From Erpobdella octoculata (lineage: Eukaryota; Annelida; Clitellata; Hirudinida; Erpobdellidae), in NCBI GenBank assembly GCA_963978895.1, contig OZ022246.1:14305909-14369908 (forward strand): DNA of 64,000 nt, given 5' to 3'. The notes beneath the pieces are model-generated. The model saw only the letters and a list, made by a program, of their open reading frames with translations, had not been told where the DNA came from and ran no database searches. The translations under genes and the position numbers were made by a program. This document shows positions 34,316 through 46,164 of this stretch, in pieces (position 1 is the first letter of the stretch; every line of letters starts with the position of its first letter).

Positions 34316-35828
34316 CTAATTCAATCTAGACAAAATAATGATAATAATAAATAAACAAACATAACCAATGAATGGTTCTGTGAAAGAAGTCGCGCTCAGC
34401 AAAGCGTTGCTGGCCGACTCCAGACCATAGAAAATTATACGTAACTCGAGCAAACCTTTCTCGTAAGAAAGTGCAGTAACACAGGCTGATTTAGGTTTTA
34501 TGGAAATTTGCCAATATCTTTTTTGTGCATCGAAACAGCTTAGGAATTGTGCTCTGCCTACCTTCTGTAGCAGATTCGGGATATCGGGGACTGGAAAGCA
34601 GTCTTCCCTAGGTCCCTTTGAAATACAACCCATTAAGCTTACCATGGGAATCCACAATAGTATGATGACGCACTGGTGATTCATACTATAAAAATAGTCC
34701 CTGACAGTATGATCACCTGCAATTTCAGTAAATCTCTTAGCTATTTCGAGATTTTGTTTTTGTTTTCTTAAGTAGTCAGGTGGTTTTGTACCTAAATGCA
34801 AAGGCATTTCATTTGTATTATTCCAAGAATCTCTTAAAATTGCAAGTGGTTTTTGAGGTAAAGAACAACGAACAAAATTAATTATTCGAGGAACTGAACA
34901 TACAATAAAGACATGGATAAGTCGGTCACATACAGACTTAGCACCTAACAAATTCAATAGGTATGCCATCGGCCACTTAGAAAACAACTCATCAACAACA
35001 ACAAAGGCATAATTATACTTGGGTCGGACAGTCACACTATCACCCGCTGGAATTATGGTCCCTATACAATCCATAACTAGATGATTAAACGGTAATTCAT
35101 CTCCCCTTAGAATGGGAGTTATGGGGACTCGATCTTTGTTTCTGACACACGGGGCACGACTCACAATAGGTTTGAATTTGTTTCTCCATATCCGGAAACC
35201 AAAAGCTGGGTCGAATGCGCTGCCGTGTACTCTTGGCAGCCATGTGCCCCGAGTAGGGAGCATCATGTCTGTAACACTGCAAGTATACGACTCCTGGGCG
35301 AACATAACTGTTTTATAGAATGACCCTACTGATTTTCCTTGTGAAACAACAGTCCCCTGTCGATATAGAAGTTTTTACACTTGTCTTTATCTAATAACCA
35401 AAAGGACTTAAGTGAAAGACAATCATGTTACTCCTTAGCAAACGCATCGTGATCATTACTATCGTCTACCCCCTGACAATCATCGTTAACTGTTGTAAAT
35501 TGAGCGTCGGTTTTTGAATCACTTCCGCCCGCATCAGCACCTGGATAAACATCATCACCCGACACAACAAGAACACCTATGTCCTGACAAGTATCGGTCT
35601 GTGAATCAACTTTCCCAGCCTCAGCAGCCTTAGAAACACCTTCACCGAGAATCAATGTAACATCAGGACTATGATCATCATTACAAGGTTAATCTATAAC
35701 AAAAGATTGAGATTTATTTACTCCAAGACTAGGAGCATTTACATCAGAGTCATGTGCATTTTGCTCGTTTTTAATAGGATACGCAATAGTGTTATAAAAT
35801 GATATTGTTTTTTTATAGGTTGCTTACA
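34316..35828 (-). pseudogene. Gypsy pol with integrase before reverse transcriptase (Gmr1-like order)
   Basis: Minus strand, 5' to 3': an acidic linker (35655-35428), an H2C2 zinc motif with CESCPVCQKQ, an integrase core start (NHLVMDCIG, first Asp), then the C-terminal part of integrase (PLAILRDSWNN), then a reverse-transcriptase start with FPVPDIPNLLQKVGRAQF and CFDAQKRYWQISIKP. The middle of the integrase core and most of RT and RNase H are deleted. Integrase preceding RT is the copia-like order described for Gmr1-type Ty3/Gypsy elements. Protease lies upstream at 38815-38850, giving PR-IN-RT. Confidence 0.7.
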
Positions 35829-38807
35829 GAGGGAGTAAATTTATTAAACCAAAGAATGAAATACGAATTGCCGCGTGGAACGTACGAACGGGTCATCACG
35901 TCGGCCAAAAGGAGATTATCGCCACCGAAATAACCAACTACAAAATATCGATCGCCGCCATATCGGAACTACGACTCACGGGATCCGGGACAATGATGAT
36001 TAGCCCACCGACGACCGACGAGACTATTACGCTCTTCTACTCCGGTGGTGACAAGCGAGAGGCGGGTGTTGGATTTATGGTCGGCCAGCGGGCTGCCCAG
36101 TGTCGTCGCCTTCCAACCAATTTCTGAACGTCTGGCAGTCCTTTCCATCGATGGCACAATCAAGACACACATCCTATCCGTCTACGCGCCGACCGAAACA
36201 AGCTCAGATGCTGCAAAAGACGCTTTCTACGCCGATCTACAAGCTGCGACTGATTCTATACCGCAAACCGAAGTTACCATATTGGCAGGCGACTTTAACG
36301 CTCACGTTGGCGACAACCGTAGTGGCTGGGAAGAAACGCTTGGACGATTCGGCCACGGAAAAATCAACGACAATGGGCAGCGACTGTTGTCGTTTGCGTC
36401 AGTAAACAACCTCGTCATTGGCAACAGCCTCTTCCAACACCCGAAGAAGCATCGGCTCACGTGGAGAAACCCGTCGTGGAAAGATTCGGCCATGCTCGAC
36501 TACGTTCTGATCAACAAGCGTTTTCGATCGACGCTCAACGACGTTCGAGCAATGCGTGGCCCTGATTGCGGATCTGATCACTACCTCGTGCGGGCCAAAA
36601 TACAACTTCGACTCCAAAAAGCAAAGAAGAAGACGCCGGCGGCTGTAAAGAGAAACTGGACGTGCCTACGCGATCCGGCAGTTCGACACAAATTCCAGCT
36701 TGCTTTATCGAACAAGTTTGCGATCCTCAATACATTGGACGATGTCAACGATGAAGAAAAACAAATAACCAAATCCGTCATCGAATGTGCGGCGCCGTTA
36801 TGTCCACCGATCCGTCGACGAACACAGCCATGGATTTCGGATGAGTGTCTGGATTTGATAGCTGAGCGGAAAAGAATCAAGCACGTCGATTTCGAACAAT
36901 ACCGGCGACTTAATCAAGAGGTAAGGCGGAAAATGAAGATCGAGCGAGAGGCGTATTGGAACGATGTTGCAGCCGAAATGGAAGAAGCCGCATCACGACA
37001 TGAATATCGAACATTGTATCAGACACTACAACGTTTAGGCGGAAAAACGAAATCGATCAACGATAACATCAGGAAAACGGATGGAAAGTTTGTTAGTTCG
37101 TCCTCCGATCGATTACAGAGGTGGCGAGAATTCTTCCACGAACTGTACAACCACGATCCGCCTGCAGGACCAGCCGCGGACCCGCCACAAATCGATCAAC
37201 CGCAGATCCCATTTCCCGTCGACGTACCAACAATCGCCGAAGTGAAAGCGGCCGTCAAATCGCTCAAGAACGGAAAAGCGCCGGGCATCGATCAAATTAC
37301 AGCCGAGATGATCAAAGCTGGTGGTGACATTCTATTGCAACGTCTACACGTCCTATTGACATGCATCTGGGACACGGAGTACGTACCATCAGCGTGGAAG
37401 AAAGCGATCGTCGTTCCCATTTTGAAGAAAGGAGACAGTCGAGAATGCAAAAACTACCGCGGCATTAGTCTCCTTTCAAAAGTTGGAAAAGTATTCACGA
37501 AAATCATTCAGTCACGACTACAAAAACATTGTGAACAATCGTGCCGTGAGGAACAGGCCGGATTTCGACCGAATCGTGGATGCATCGATCAAATCTTCGC
37601 ACTACGCCAACTCGTAGAAGAGAGGGTTCGATGTGGCCGGCGGACTGTTGTTGTCTTCATCGACTTCAAATCGGCTTTCGACTGCATCCATTGGCCATCA
37701 TTGTGGACGGCATTGGAAAGAGAAAACATACCACCGAAAGTCATCCGTTTGTTACAAGCGTCGTATAGTGGTTCGACCAGCTGCATCCGAATTCGAAACG
37801 ACCTATCGGACGAGTTTACCATTCAAACCGGTGTCCGACAGGGAGACGTCGCCTCTCCGCTTTTATTTAACGTCGTGATCGATGCGATCATGAGGAAATC
37901 GTTCGAAGGAAGGCGTGGTGTTCAATACGACAAAAACAACTTTGTCACTGATCTGATGTTTGCGGACGATAGCGCCGTATTCGCCGACACCGACGTGGAA
38001 GCTACAGATTGCCTAAACGACATTGGCGATATTGCCAAGTCATACGGCCTAAAGATCAACGCCGAGAAGACCAAGGTATTAACAACGGACGGGTCGCCAG
38101 CTCATGTCCACCTAAATGATGTCCAGATCGAGCAAGTGACGAAATTTAAATACCTTGGATCGATCGTGCAGGAAAAGAAGACGTCGTCGTCGGCCGACGT
38201 CCACAGCCGCGTTGGCCAGGCGACTGCGGCATTTGCAGCGCTCAGATGGTGCGTTTGGAAAAGAACGAACATTGCAATCAAGACAAAAATTCGTCTTTAC
38301 CGAACATTGATTCTTCCGATCCTCCTATATGGCTCGGAGACATGGACATTGTTTAAATCCGATGTGAATAGATTTGAAGTATTCCAAATGCAATGCCTGC
38401 GGCGAATACTGGGAGTCTCCATCCGCGACCGCATTCGAAACGAGACGATCCGTGAACGGTGTGATCGACAACCACTGATCGACGAACACATCCAAAAACG
38501 GCGACTACGGTGGTTCGGGCACGTCTGCCGAATGGATGATAAACGGCTTCTCAATAGTTTACTTTGGCGGGAGCGACCGCCTGGCTGGCGCATCCAACGT
38601 TCGGCGCCAAAGAAAACATGGCTGAAAATTATTGATGGGGACCTCAAGAGGAAGCGACTGACCGCCGATGGGGCGAGAAGGGTTGCAGCCGATCGAGGAA
38701 AATGGAAGATTGTCGTGGAAGACGTTCGTGGTCCCGTGGCACCGACAGCAGCGTATTGGCTTCGAGGACATCCTCCTCCCCAAGCGCCGGCTACGGACTA
38801 AATAAAA
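35829..38807 (+). mobile_element. RTE-type LINE, nearly full length
   Basis: Inserted in the Gypsy element between protease and integrase. An apurinic endonuclease domain begins in one frame at ~35856 (IAAWNVRTG). It shifts frame near 36100 and continues in a 918-codon frame from 36045 to 38801. Landmarks: AGDFNAHVG, SDHYLV (endonuclease); GFRPNRGCIDQI, FIDFKSAFDCI, GVRQGDVASPLLFN and MFADDSAVFA (reverse transcriptase with FADD catalytic motif); ILYGSETW and RLRWFGHV near the C-terminus. The sequence ends in a short AT-rich tail (taaataaaataa). A possible short duplication 'ataaaat' flanks it. Base composition is more GC-rich than its surroundings. Apart from one frameshift it looks recent. 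Confidence 0.9.
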
Positions 38808-39447
38808 TAACACACTTCTGCACCACCATCAATCAATGCCGGAATAGATGGTAATTGATCGATAAGTACATTTTCATAAGACCTGATGTGATAATCATCA
38901 ACATCTATAATGGAACATGCTTCTGGACAGGGAACAGATTTTTGATCATCAAACAATATTTTCTTATCAACGATACCTTTAAGGGAATTTTCTGAATGAG
39001 AAGACAAATTTTTACCATCAAACAATGTTTTCCTATCAACGAGACAATTAAGGGAATTTTCTGTCTGACAACAATTAATTCTAGTATTAGGTAAAGTCGA
39101 GAAAGGAAATTTGTGTAAAGGACACTCCTTGAATGAATGACCCTTCTTATAGCATTTAAAGCACAGTCCATACTTTTTATCTCTATCAGTATCAGTGTCA
39201 ATAGCAATTTTAGTCATTTTATTAGTAATTGAAAACCCTGACCCTTTATCTATTGGTTTTGGGTTGTTGAATCGAGACGGTCTAGTCTCATGTTCATGTG
39301 TGGCCATATAGCTATCCGCAACGCGAGAAAGCTCAAGATGATTTAACCAATCATCCTTTTCCTGGGTTAAAATGAAATCCGCACAACTGGGAGATAACAG
39401 TTGTTTAAGCCTATCAGCACATATCAAACTAACTAACTGATGAAAAT

Positions 39448-41079
39448 TAAGGCTGTTCCGATATGACTTTTTGCCGATTATGCCGATACCGCGTATAGCC
39501 GATTATTAAAATTGCCGATACCGATTATGACGCCAATTATTTTATACTTACTATTTCTTTAGTGAAAATGCTTCTTCCGAAACATACCGCCATAATACAA
39601 GCGCGTGTTTTGCTGCTTGCATGCGCTACTGATCTCTATAATATAACTGGATTGCGCTTAGCCCATTATTTCAATAGAAATGTTGTCGCCAGTTTGCCGC
39701 CATGTTACCAATCCAGCCGTCGTGTTTACGTCGGTCGTCGCATGATATACGAACAATTAGGGGGTTTTAATTAAATTAAACTATTTTACTTGAAAATAAA
39801 ATTTGTTATTCGGTATTTTTAACATTTTTTTACTACGGTCATTATGATAGTTATTCGGTAACACATGCAAAAGATTTGGCAGTCACACAGATGAAACGCG
39901 CTGCAGATCACCGCAAGAAAATCGCTCCGCTATGGTTTAGCTAGCTAGTTTAGCAAGTACAGAATAGTTTGTACAAGAAACTGTATGACTCGAAAAGTTT
40001 TGAGTCTATTTAGTATAGTAACTTTTAACATCAAAATGTTTGTTAAATGTAGTAGTAAGTTATGTTGTGTTAATAAAGAAATTAAATAAAGACATTTTCC
40101 TTGAGAATTTTTTCAAAGTTAACGGTATTTTTTGTGTCACCTAGGTGTATACTATATATATAGTCTAAAGTCTAAGTCTAGTCTATAATAATGGGTCAAC
40201 GAATAATATACTTAGTTTAGGCTGAATAAACCTTGCTAAAAAAAACTTAATTAAGTACTTACAAATGAAATGACTGTTTTGCTCTCTTATATTTTCTATT
40301 AAAGCAATTACAAGCAGCGCAATTCGGCATTTTTAAACTTCTAAAAAGATTCCGTCAATAGCATCAGATAGTTGGCCTTCCAAAATGGCGACCAGCGGCG
40401 ACACCCAGACAGGTCTAAGCGCAATCCAGTTATATTATAGAGATCAGTGGCATGCGCTACCAACCAACGTTCACACAACCATAGAACAATAATTATTTAT
40501 TAAAATTATAGTATTGAAAAGAATAAAATAATAATCCAGTAACTAATTCTAAACTAATAAAAATACAAACTGGATAAAAATTTATATTGAAGATAGCTAC
40601 AGTTCAAGAGTTAATAATTAAAGCCAAGTTGAGGTAAGTTATATTTAAGTAATAATAACATTTCTCCCTTCTCGGCGAGCAACGATCCACGCCGATCCGA
40701 AAAATTTCTCCAGCGCCTTTGAAGAGCTGCTCACTTGGCACGCTGGAAGCTGGTGCAAATAAATAGCGTTGGCTATTTTCGCTAAATAGGGATACTGAAA
40801 CCTGTGAAGGTTCCACCAACTATACATGTCTTCCTCACGTGGCAACAGAGGGGCTACCAGATAAAGCTCCAGCATGGCGTCAACCGCATCATCGCCATGG
40901 GTAATGGTAGTTTTATTTGCAGTTCGAACAGGTTCATCACAAGTCTCAGAAAACAAGTACGAACCAATTTTTAAAAAATTTTTAATCGGCACCAATTATT
41001 TTTACCGATTACCGATTATGCCGATTACGTCAATAATCGACCCGATTATGCGTACGCCGATTAATCGGGCCCAGCCTTA
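39448..41079 (-). mobile_element. hAT element inside Gypsy gag, exact 8-bp duplication
   Basis: Ends TAAGGCTG (39448) and its complement (to 41079); flanks ATGAAAAT at 39440-39447 and 41080-41087 are exact. Subterminal 'ccgattatgccgatta' motifs crowd both ends. A minus-strand fragment (40995-40604) matches a hAT C-terminal dimerisation domain (WWNLHRFQYPYLAKIA, then in another frame ASSVPSEQLFKGAGEIF). An internal inverted repeat pairs about 39626-39690 with 40390-40455. The element is defective. Confidence 0.9.
40604..40995 (-). pseudogene. hAT transposase C-terminal fragment, frameshifted
   Basis: The frame 40995-40645 has LELYLVAPLLP...DMYSWWNLHRFQYPYLAKIA; the overlapping frame 40819-40604 continues with SSVPSEQLF and the segment after it. 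Both are hallmarks of the hAT dimerisation domain, related to ZBED-type transposases. The frame shifts near 40740. The catalytic part is missing. Confidence 0.8.
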
Positions 41080-42277
41080 ATGAAAATCCTCATCGATATT
41101 TCTACTTTTGATATAATAGGATGAGGCTGTGTTTAATTCCGAAGCTACCTGTGAATAAGTTTCACCAGGTCTCCTTTTTACAGCATAAAACCTCTCCCTC
41201 AAAAGAATGGGAGTGACCCGAAATTCCTGCAGTAGAATTTGCTTTAATTCATCATAGTCACTAAATTGAGCAATGGTCAATCGACTCAAGATTGAGCGAG
41301 CTCTATCATTTAAATGAGCCTGCAATATTTTGGGTTTCACATCATGATCAACTTGGTAAGACACAAATTGATTTTCTAGATATTGAAAATACCCAGGTAT
41401 TGCAGCAGGATCTAAAGGAAACTCCGCCATTATTCCCTTCATGGCATTTTGAAAACGACTAGTGCGAACGGCTAAAGAAACCTCAAGACTATTGTGGTCC
41501 TGAATCCTTGCACGTTCCAGCTCTAGTTTACCTTCAGCAAGTCTGCGGTTTGCCCTATCCTCTTCTAATTTGGCTTCAGCGAGTCTGCGATTTGCCCTAT
41601 CATCTCTTAACTTAGCTTCAGCGAGTGTACGCTCCTGTTCTAACTTAGCTTCCGCGAGTCCGCGATTCGCCCTATCCTCTTCTAACTTAGCCTTTTTTGC
41701 TGCAAATTCTGCTTCTCGGAATGCCAACTTACGCTCAGCTATTTCTGATTTGGAACTTCACTACCCCTACGCGGACGCCGACTATCATCAACCAATCGAT
41801 AATGCTCCTCACTAAGGATTCCGGTCGGACTATCCTGCGCAACAGACTCTTCGACAGTAGGAGTTCTAAACATATTAAAAAAGCCTGCCTACAGAAGAAA
41901 CGAATGAAAAACCTAACTTGGCAATCCGGCAACGATAAAATCTCTAACCTTGAGATGTGGATCGGCCCTCCTTGAGAAAACGGATGTCGTCTCGTGGTCG
42001 CACAGAACGGACTGTAGCTCTGTCTGGACTTTTTCTCCAACACTGAAATCGTCAATCGTCGATCTCGCGATGATGATCCTCCCTGATCTCGTTGATTTAC
42101 GTCGAATCCCTGGTCGGTTTTGCAGATCCCGGTCGAATTCCGCTGATCCCGCCAAAACCACTGGATACGGCCAAAGTTGACAGATCTTCAAACTTGGTAG
42201 AATCTCACCAACTCGATGAATCCCACCACACAGGACGAATCTCACCCAACTTATTCGATGTATCGAACTTGACGATC

Positions 42278-42294
42278 CCACCGCTGCCACCAAA
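42278..42294 (-). promoter_or_regulatory. Primer-binding site of the Gypsy element
   Basis: On the minus strand, a few bases after the 5' LTR end, the sequence reads tggtggcagcggtgggat, the type of primer-binding site seen in Gypsy and BEL elements. The matching tRNA cannot be named without a tRNA search. Confidence 0.5.
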
Positions 42295-42301
42295 ATGAGA
42301 A

Positions 42302-42615
42302 TGTCATAACTATCGCCTTTGTAACAGCCGAAACTGTTAGAGATCTTTCCGAACAACACAACTTCAACACTTTGTAGTTGACAATTGGTTATTTTAATTA
42401 TCGAAAATGTCCAAAACACGAGAAAATATCAAATTAAACACGACAGAGCTAAACAGGTCCGAGCTCCACGTAAAACAAGCGCAATTCTAACAATTCAATT
42501 TTTTTTTTTTTTTATGATAGTTTAATGTCCTTATACATAACGATTCAAATTTCAAGCCCCCTTATAAAGAAGTTTGAAAGCCAGCGCGCAAATATTTAAA
42601 TCTGATTGGCTGTCA
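42302..42615 (-). repeat. 5' LTR of the Gypsy element, truncated
   Basis: Matches 29574-29837 and 31560-31640 of the 3' LTR. Its first ~130 bases (relative to 31640-31768) are missing; a TIR element begins at 42617 in their place. It contains a 'cttataaag' segment that may be the promoter TATA. Confidence 0.75.
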
Positions 42616-42632
42616 CTAGGGATGTCACGGGT

Positions 42633-42691
42633 CAGGGGCGGCGCCAGGAATTTTGTTCTGGGGGGTCCAAAATGTCCAAGGACAAGTTGAA

Positions 42692-42777
<86 letters not shown>

Positions 42778-43365
42778 CTTTACCCATTTTGTTAAAAACT
42801 GAAATAGAACTATGTAAGAAATAAATACTGTAGTATTTACACTAGCAGATCACAATTTAGTCATGTTTTTTCTAGTTTATCTAGGTTTGTTACTGGCAAA
42901 GCAAAGTTCAAATATAAATGGAAAAATGTAAGTTGTTGTTATTACTAGTTTTTTTCCAAAATTAAAATTTATTCAACTAACACGAAAGAAGAGTTCAAAA
43001 ACAAACGAAGCTAATAAAATTATTATTCAATAATACCATAAAGTACTTAACTGTAAACGAAAAAAAGTGAACTATCATCAATAAACATTGAATAATCATC
43101 AAACTATACAGAATGTTTAAGAAAAAGGACTATAATATAGTTAAACTCCATGCAGCAAAAACATAGTTTGAAAAAGGAAGAAAGCCCGCCGCAGGCGAAA
43201 AATTTTTTCGACTATTTTTAGTCTGCAGTCTGATTAACCCAATGAGGTTCAAATACCCCCCCCCCAGTAAAAAAAATCTTTGTATTTGCAAAAATCTCAT
43301 GGGTGGCACCTGTCGGAGCTGGGGGGGTCCGGATCCCTGGACCCCCTCGCCCAGCGCCGCGCCTG
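42633..43365. mobile_element. Small hAT with (TA)n core
   Basis: Ends CAGGGGCGGCGCC and (inverted) CAGGCGCGGCGCT; flanks TCACGGGT at 42625-42632 and 43366-43373 are exact 8-bp repeats. The interior has a ~90-bp TA run (42692-42774) and no transposase. Confidence 0.88.
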
Positions 43366-44306
43366 TCACGGGTAGTACTTTTTGGAGTTTTCGGGTTCGG
43401 GTTTGTGAAACTAGAGTTTTCGGGTTCGGGTTTGTAAAACTCGAGTTTTCGGGTTCGGGTTCGGGTTCGGGTTTGTGAAATTCAGGTTTTCGGGTTCGGG
43501 TTTGTAGTTTTCCAAAAACCGGGTTCGGGTACTGACTTATGATTTCAAATTCCTGGATTGATTTTGAATTTACCTAGTGTATATACACATACAAACGAGA
43601 GCCATCAATTCATCCATTGGACATTACACGTATTGAATAAACTCTAACAAGTTATTTTTTTAGCTTTCCAAATAATGTGATTTCTTTGCCAGTTAAAGTT
43701 TAGGATTATGAAAGATTATCTTTATAACAAAGGGTCTTTGTTATATCAGAAAAACTCTGAGTATATGAATGAATAAATATAAGGTTATATAACTGAAGTA
43801 AAATGTTTAGAGTCATGGTTATCCGCGATTTCTTCAACCGAAGGAGGCTTAATTATTTTAGTTCGATCGCGGCTCGGTCCGGCCAGATAATCAGGCGGAT
43901 TAGTGGTCTAGCTTACACACTCACCAATAAAATGACCTATTTGTGTTATTTGTTACGCAAAGGTGATAATACAAAACTTGTATGGCTTGCGATTAGTATA
44001 ATACGTTACCTCTTAAATTATTCTAATTTTTTAATTTTTTTCGCGGCTCGGTCCGGTCGGGTAATCAGGCGGATTAGTGTTCTTGCTTAACCATTTGCCA
44101 ATAAAATCACTGTGACGCATAGATCATTTATAGACTTTGCCAGTTAAAGTTTAGGATTATGCAAGATTATCTTTATAACAAAGGGTCTTTGTTATATCAG
44201 AAAAACTTTGAGTATATGAATGAATAAATATAAGGTTATATAACTGAAGTAAAAAGTTTAGAGTCATGGCTATCCGCGATTTCTTCGACCGAAGGAGGCT
44301 TAATTA

Positions 44307-44640
44307 CAAATCTCATAATAAACTGGCTCTGAAATATCTGTCTTCTTCAATGAACAGGGTGTCTGACTTCCCGGCCAGGAGGAGACTCAAATCCTCATCT
44401 TCTGCCTCACTCCATCTGCCAAGGACCAAAATGAAGACGGCTGGCGACCGCATGTTTGCTGTTGCCGGTTCCAGACTTTGGAACGAGCTTCCGACTACCA
44501 TCACCTGCTCAGCGACGGTCGAAGAATTTCGAAAGAGTCTCAAAACGCATCTCTTCGTGGCCTAGAAGTCAACACTGACATTATGCCACGTTAAAAATTA
44601 TCAAATTATTATTATTAATTATTATTATTAATTATTTTAG
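44307..44640 (+). pseudogene. LINE 3' end (CR1/L2-type pol C-terminus)
   Basis: The frame holds PRTKMKTAGDRMFAVAGSRL, WNELP and KSLKTHLFVA followed by a stop and an (ATT)n tail. This is the conserved C-terminal segment of CR1/L2-like polyproteins. It interrupts a block that is continuous at 43850, so it is a 5'-truncated insertion of ~330 bp. Confidence 0.75.
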
Positions 44641-45082
44641 TTCGTTCGCGGCTCGGTCCGGCCTGATAATCAAACGGATTAGTGGTCTAGTTGACACAAT
44701 CACTAATAAAATGACGTATTTGTGTTATTTGTTACGCAAAGGTGATAATACAAAACTTCTATACTTGCGATTAGTATAATATGTTACGTCAACAAAACTT
44801 GTAATTTATTAATCTCTAAGACACAGCTTTTATAAAGATTTATTTGTTCACAACTCCGAGTTCGGGTATTAGGCTTATAAATTTTGGGGTTCGGGTTCGG
44901 GTATCAAGTTTTTACATTTTCGTGTTCGGGTTCGGGTATCAAGTTTTCTCATTTTCGGGTTCGGGTTCGGGTATCAAGTTTTCACATTTTCGGGTTCGGG
45001 TATCAAATTTTCACACTTTCGGGTTCGAGTATCAGAAAAAGACCGGGTAGTACCAAACTCGGGTTCGGGTACCCGTGACATC

Positions 45083-46151
45083 GGGGAACGGACATTTTCC
45101 CCCGGACATTTCCCCCCCCCCCCCGGGGTAGGACATTTCCCCCCCCCCTGGAGAGAGAATATACTTTTATAGTGGGGCAGTATAGTTGGACTTGCCAACG
45201 TTTTTTGAAGAAAATCCATTTGTTTATCACCTAAATAGTTCATTGCATAATAGTATAGATAATATAAATCGAGCAGTATAGTCGGACTTGCCGAGTCATT
45301 TTTCTGTTCTTATCTTCTACCATCTAACGCAGAGCCCATGGTGGAAGGTGCAGGAGCTGGGGCTGACAAAAGCCTATAAAGAAAACATCCAAGTTAAACA
45401 TTTCTGCGGAATGTTGGATGCCCTGGCTTACCTGCCGGTCAATGAAATAGAAAGTGGGATGCGGTACCTTATCAGAAAAATACCACAAGATGATGGCCTG
45501 GAAGCTCTGGAATTATTAGTAAATTACTTTGATGCCACTTATGTTTTCCGGAACGACAAGACGTGTCAAAAGTCCAGGAACTGGCGATGGAATTCCAAAA
45601 CTGAACTTACGTCGGAAGCCGCCATTGTTCCAGCCACCGCTTTGGAACGTTCATGAAGCAAATTTAACAGGGGTGATCGAACCAACAATATATGCGAGTC
45701 CTGGAACTGTGGGTTTTCTAGCCTTGTTGGTCATCGTCACCCCTCGTTGTGAACGCTCATAGAAGCGCTTCAGAAAGATGAAGTAATGGCTTCAACCTCA
45801 ATCCTAAGGGAGGCTCGAGGAGAACCACCAGCCAAGAGAGTAAAGCGATCGACGAAGGCGCTTCAATCGGCTCTTTTTTCGTTAACGGATGCACGCCGAA
45901 AAAACATAAAAACATTGGAAGATGTCGTAGAGGGTCTATGACACATTATTCGTTTTAACAATATACACAATTCACGCACGCACATATTTATGGCATGCAA
46001 GAAAACACTCTTGCAAAACCACAAATTCATACTACTACTACTACTACATCACCACAGAGGGGGGGAAATGTCCTACCTTGGGGGGGGAAATGTCCTAGGG
46101 TCTGTCGGGGGGGGGGGAATGTCCGGGGGCGGGGGGGAAATGTCCTACATT
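45083..46151 (+). mobile_element. MULE (Mutator-like element), decayed, 9-bp duplication
   Basis: Flanked by CGTGACATC at 45074-45082 and 46152-46160. The ends share ggacattt followed by C-runs. The interior (45327-45941) encodes the C-terminal part of a MULE transposase: LGLTKAYKENIQVKHFCGML, PPLWNVHEANLTG and EALQKDEVMAS. It is broken by at least two frame changes and a stop at SL-stop-TLIEAL. A 9-bp duplication is the classic Mutator signature. Confidence 0.85.
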
Positions 46152-46164
46152 CGTGACATCCATA

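Larger units (their letters stand above)
38811..41727 (-). pseudogene. Gypsy gag-protease region, split by a hAT element
   Basis: From 41727 a frame with repeated coiled-coil units (ANRRLAEAKLEED) runs into a capsid-like domain (IPGYFQYLENQF ... PGETYSQVASEL), then is interrupted at 41080 by a hAT element and resumes at 39447 in the same frame. It continues with CFKCYKKGHSFKEC (zinc knuckle near 39163-39120) and ALIDGGAEVC (retropepsin-type active-site region, near 38815-38845). The RTE LINE begins immediately downstream. Removing the hAT and one copy of its duplication keeps the reading frame open. Confidence 0.8.
42617..46164. mobile_element. TIR element with GGGTTC repeats, host to three insertions
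   Basis: Inverted ends TAGGGATGTCACGGGTA (42617 on, interrupted at 42633 by a hAT) and, after removing a MULE, TATGGATGTCACGGGTA at the right (to 46164). Next to each end lie runs of gggttcgggt units (43385-43530 and 44860-45075). The ends resemble those of the hAT at 10626. The outer flanks do not match, so one side is probably rearranged. Internal blocks at 43690-43850 and 43853-44010 are repeated at 44140-44300 and 44638-44790. Confidence 0.6.

Noticed and set aside
36045..38801. 918-codon ORF as a host gene (databases often name relatives craniofacial development protein 2-like)
   Set aside because: Endonuclease and FADD reverse-transcriptase motifs plus insertion inside a Gypsy element show it is a LINE.
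43380..45075. GGGTTC runs as telomere-like DNA
   Set aside because: Not TTAGGG; the units are degenerate and bounded by TIRs inside a transposon nest.
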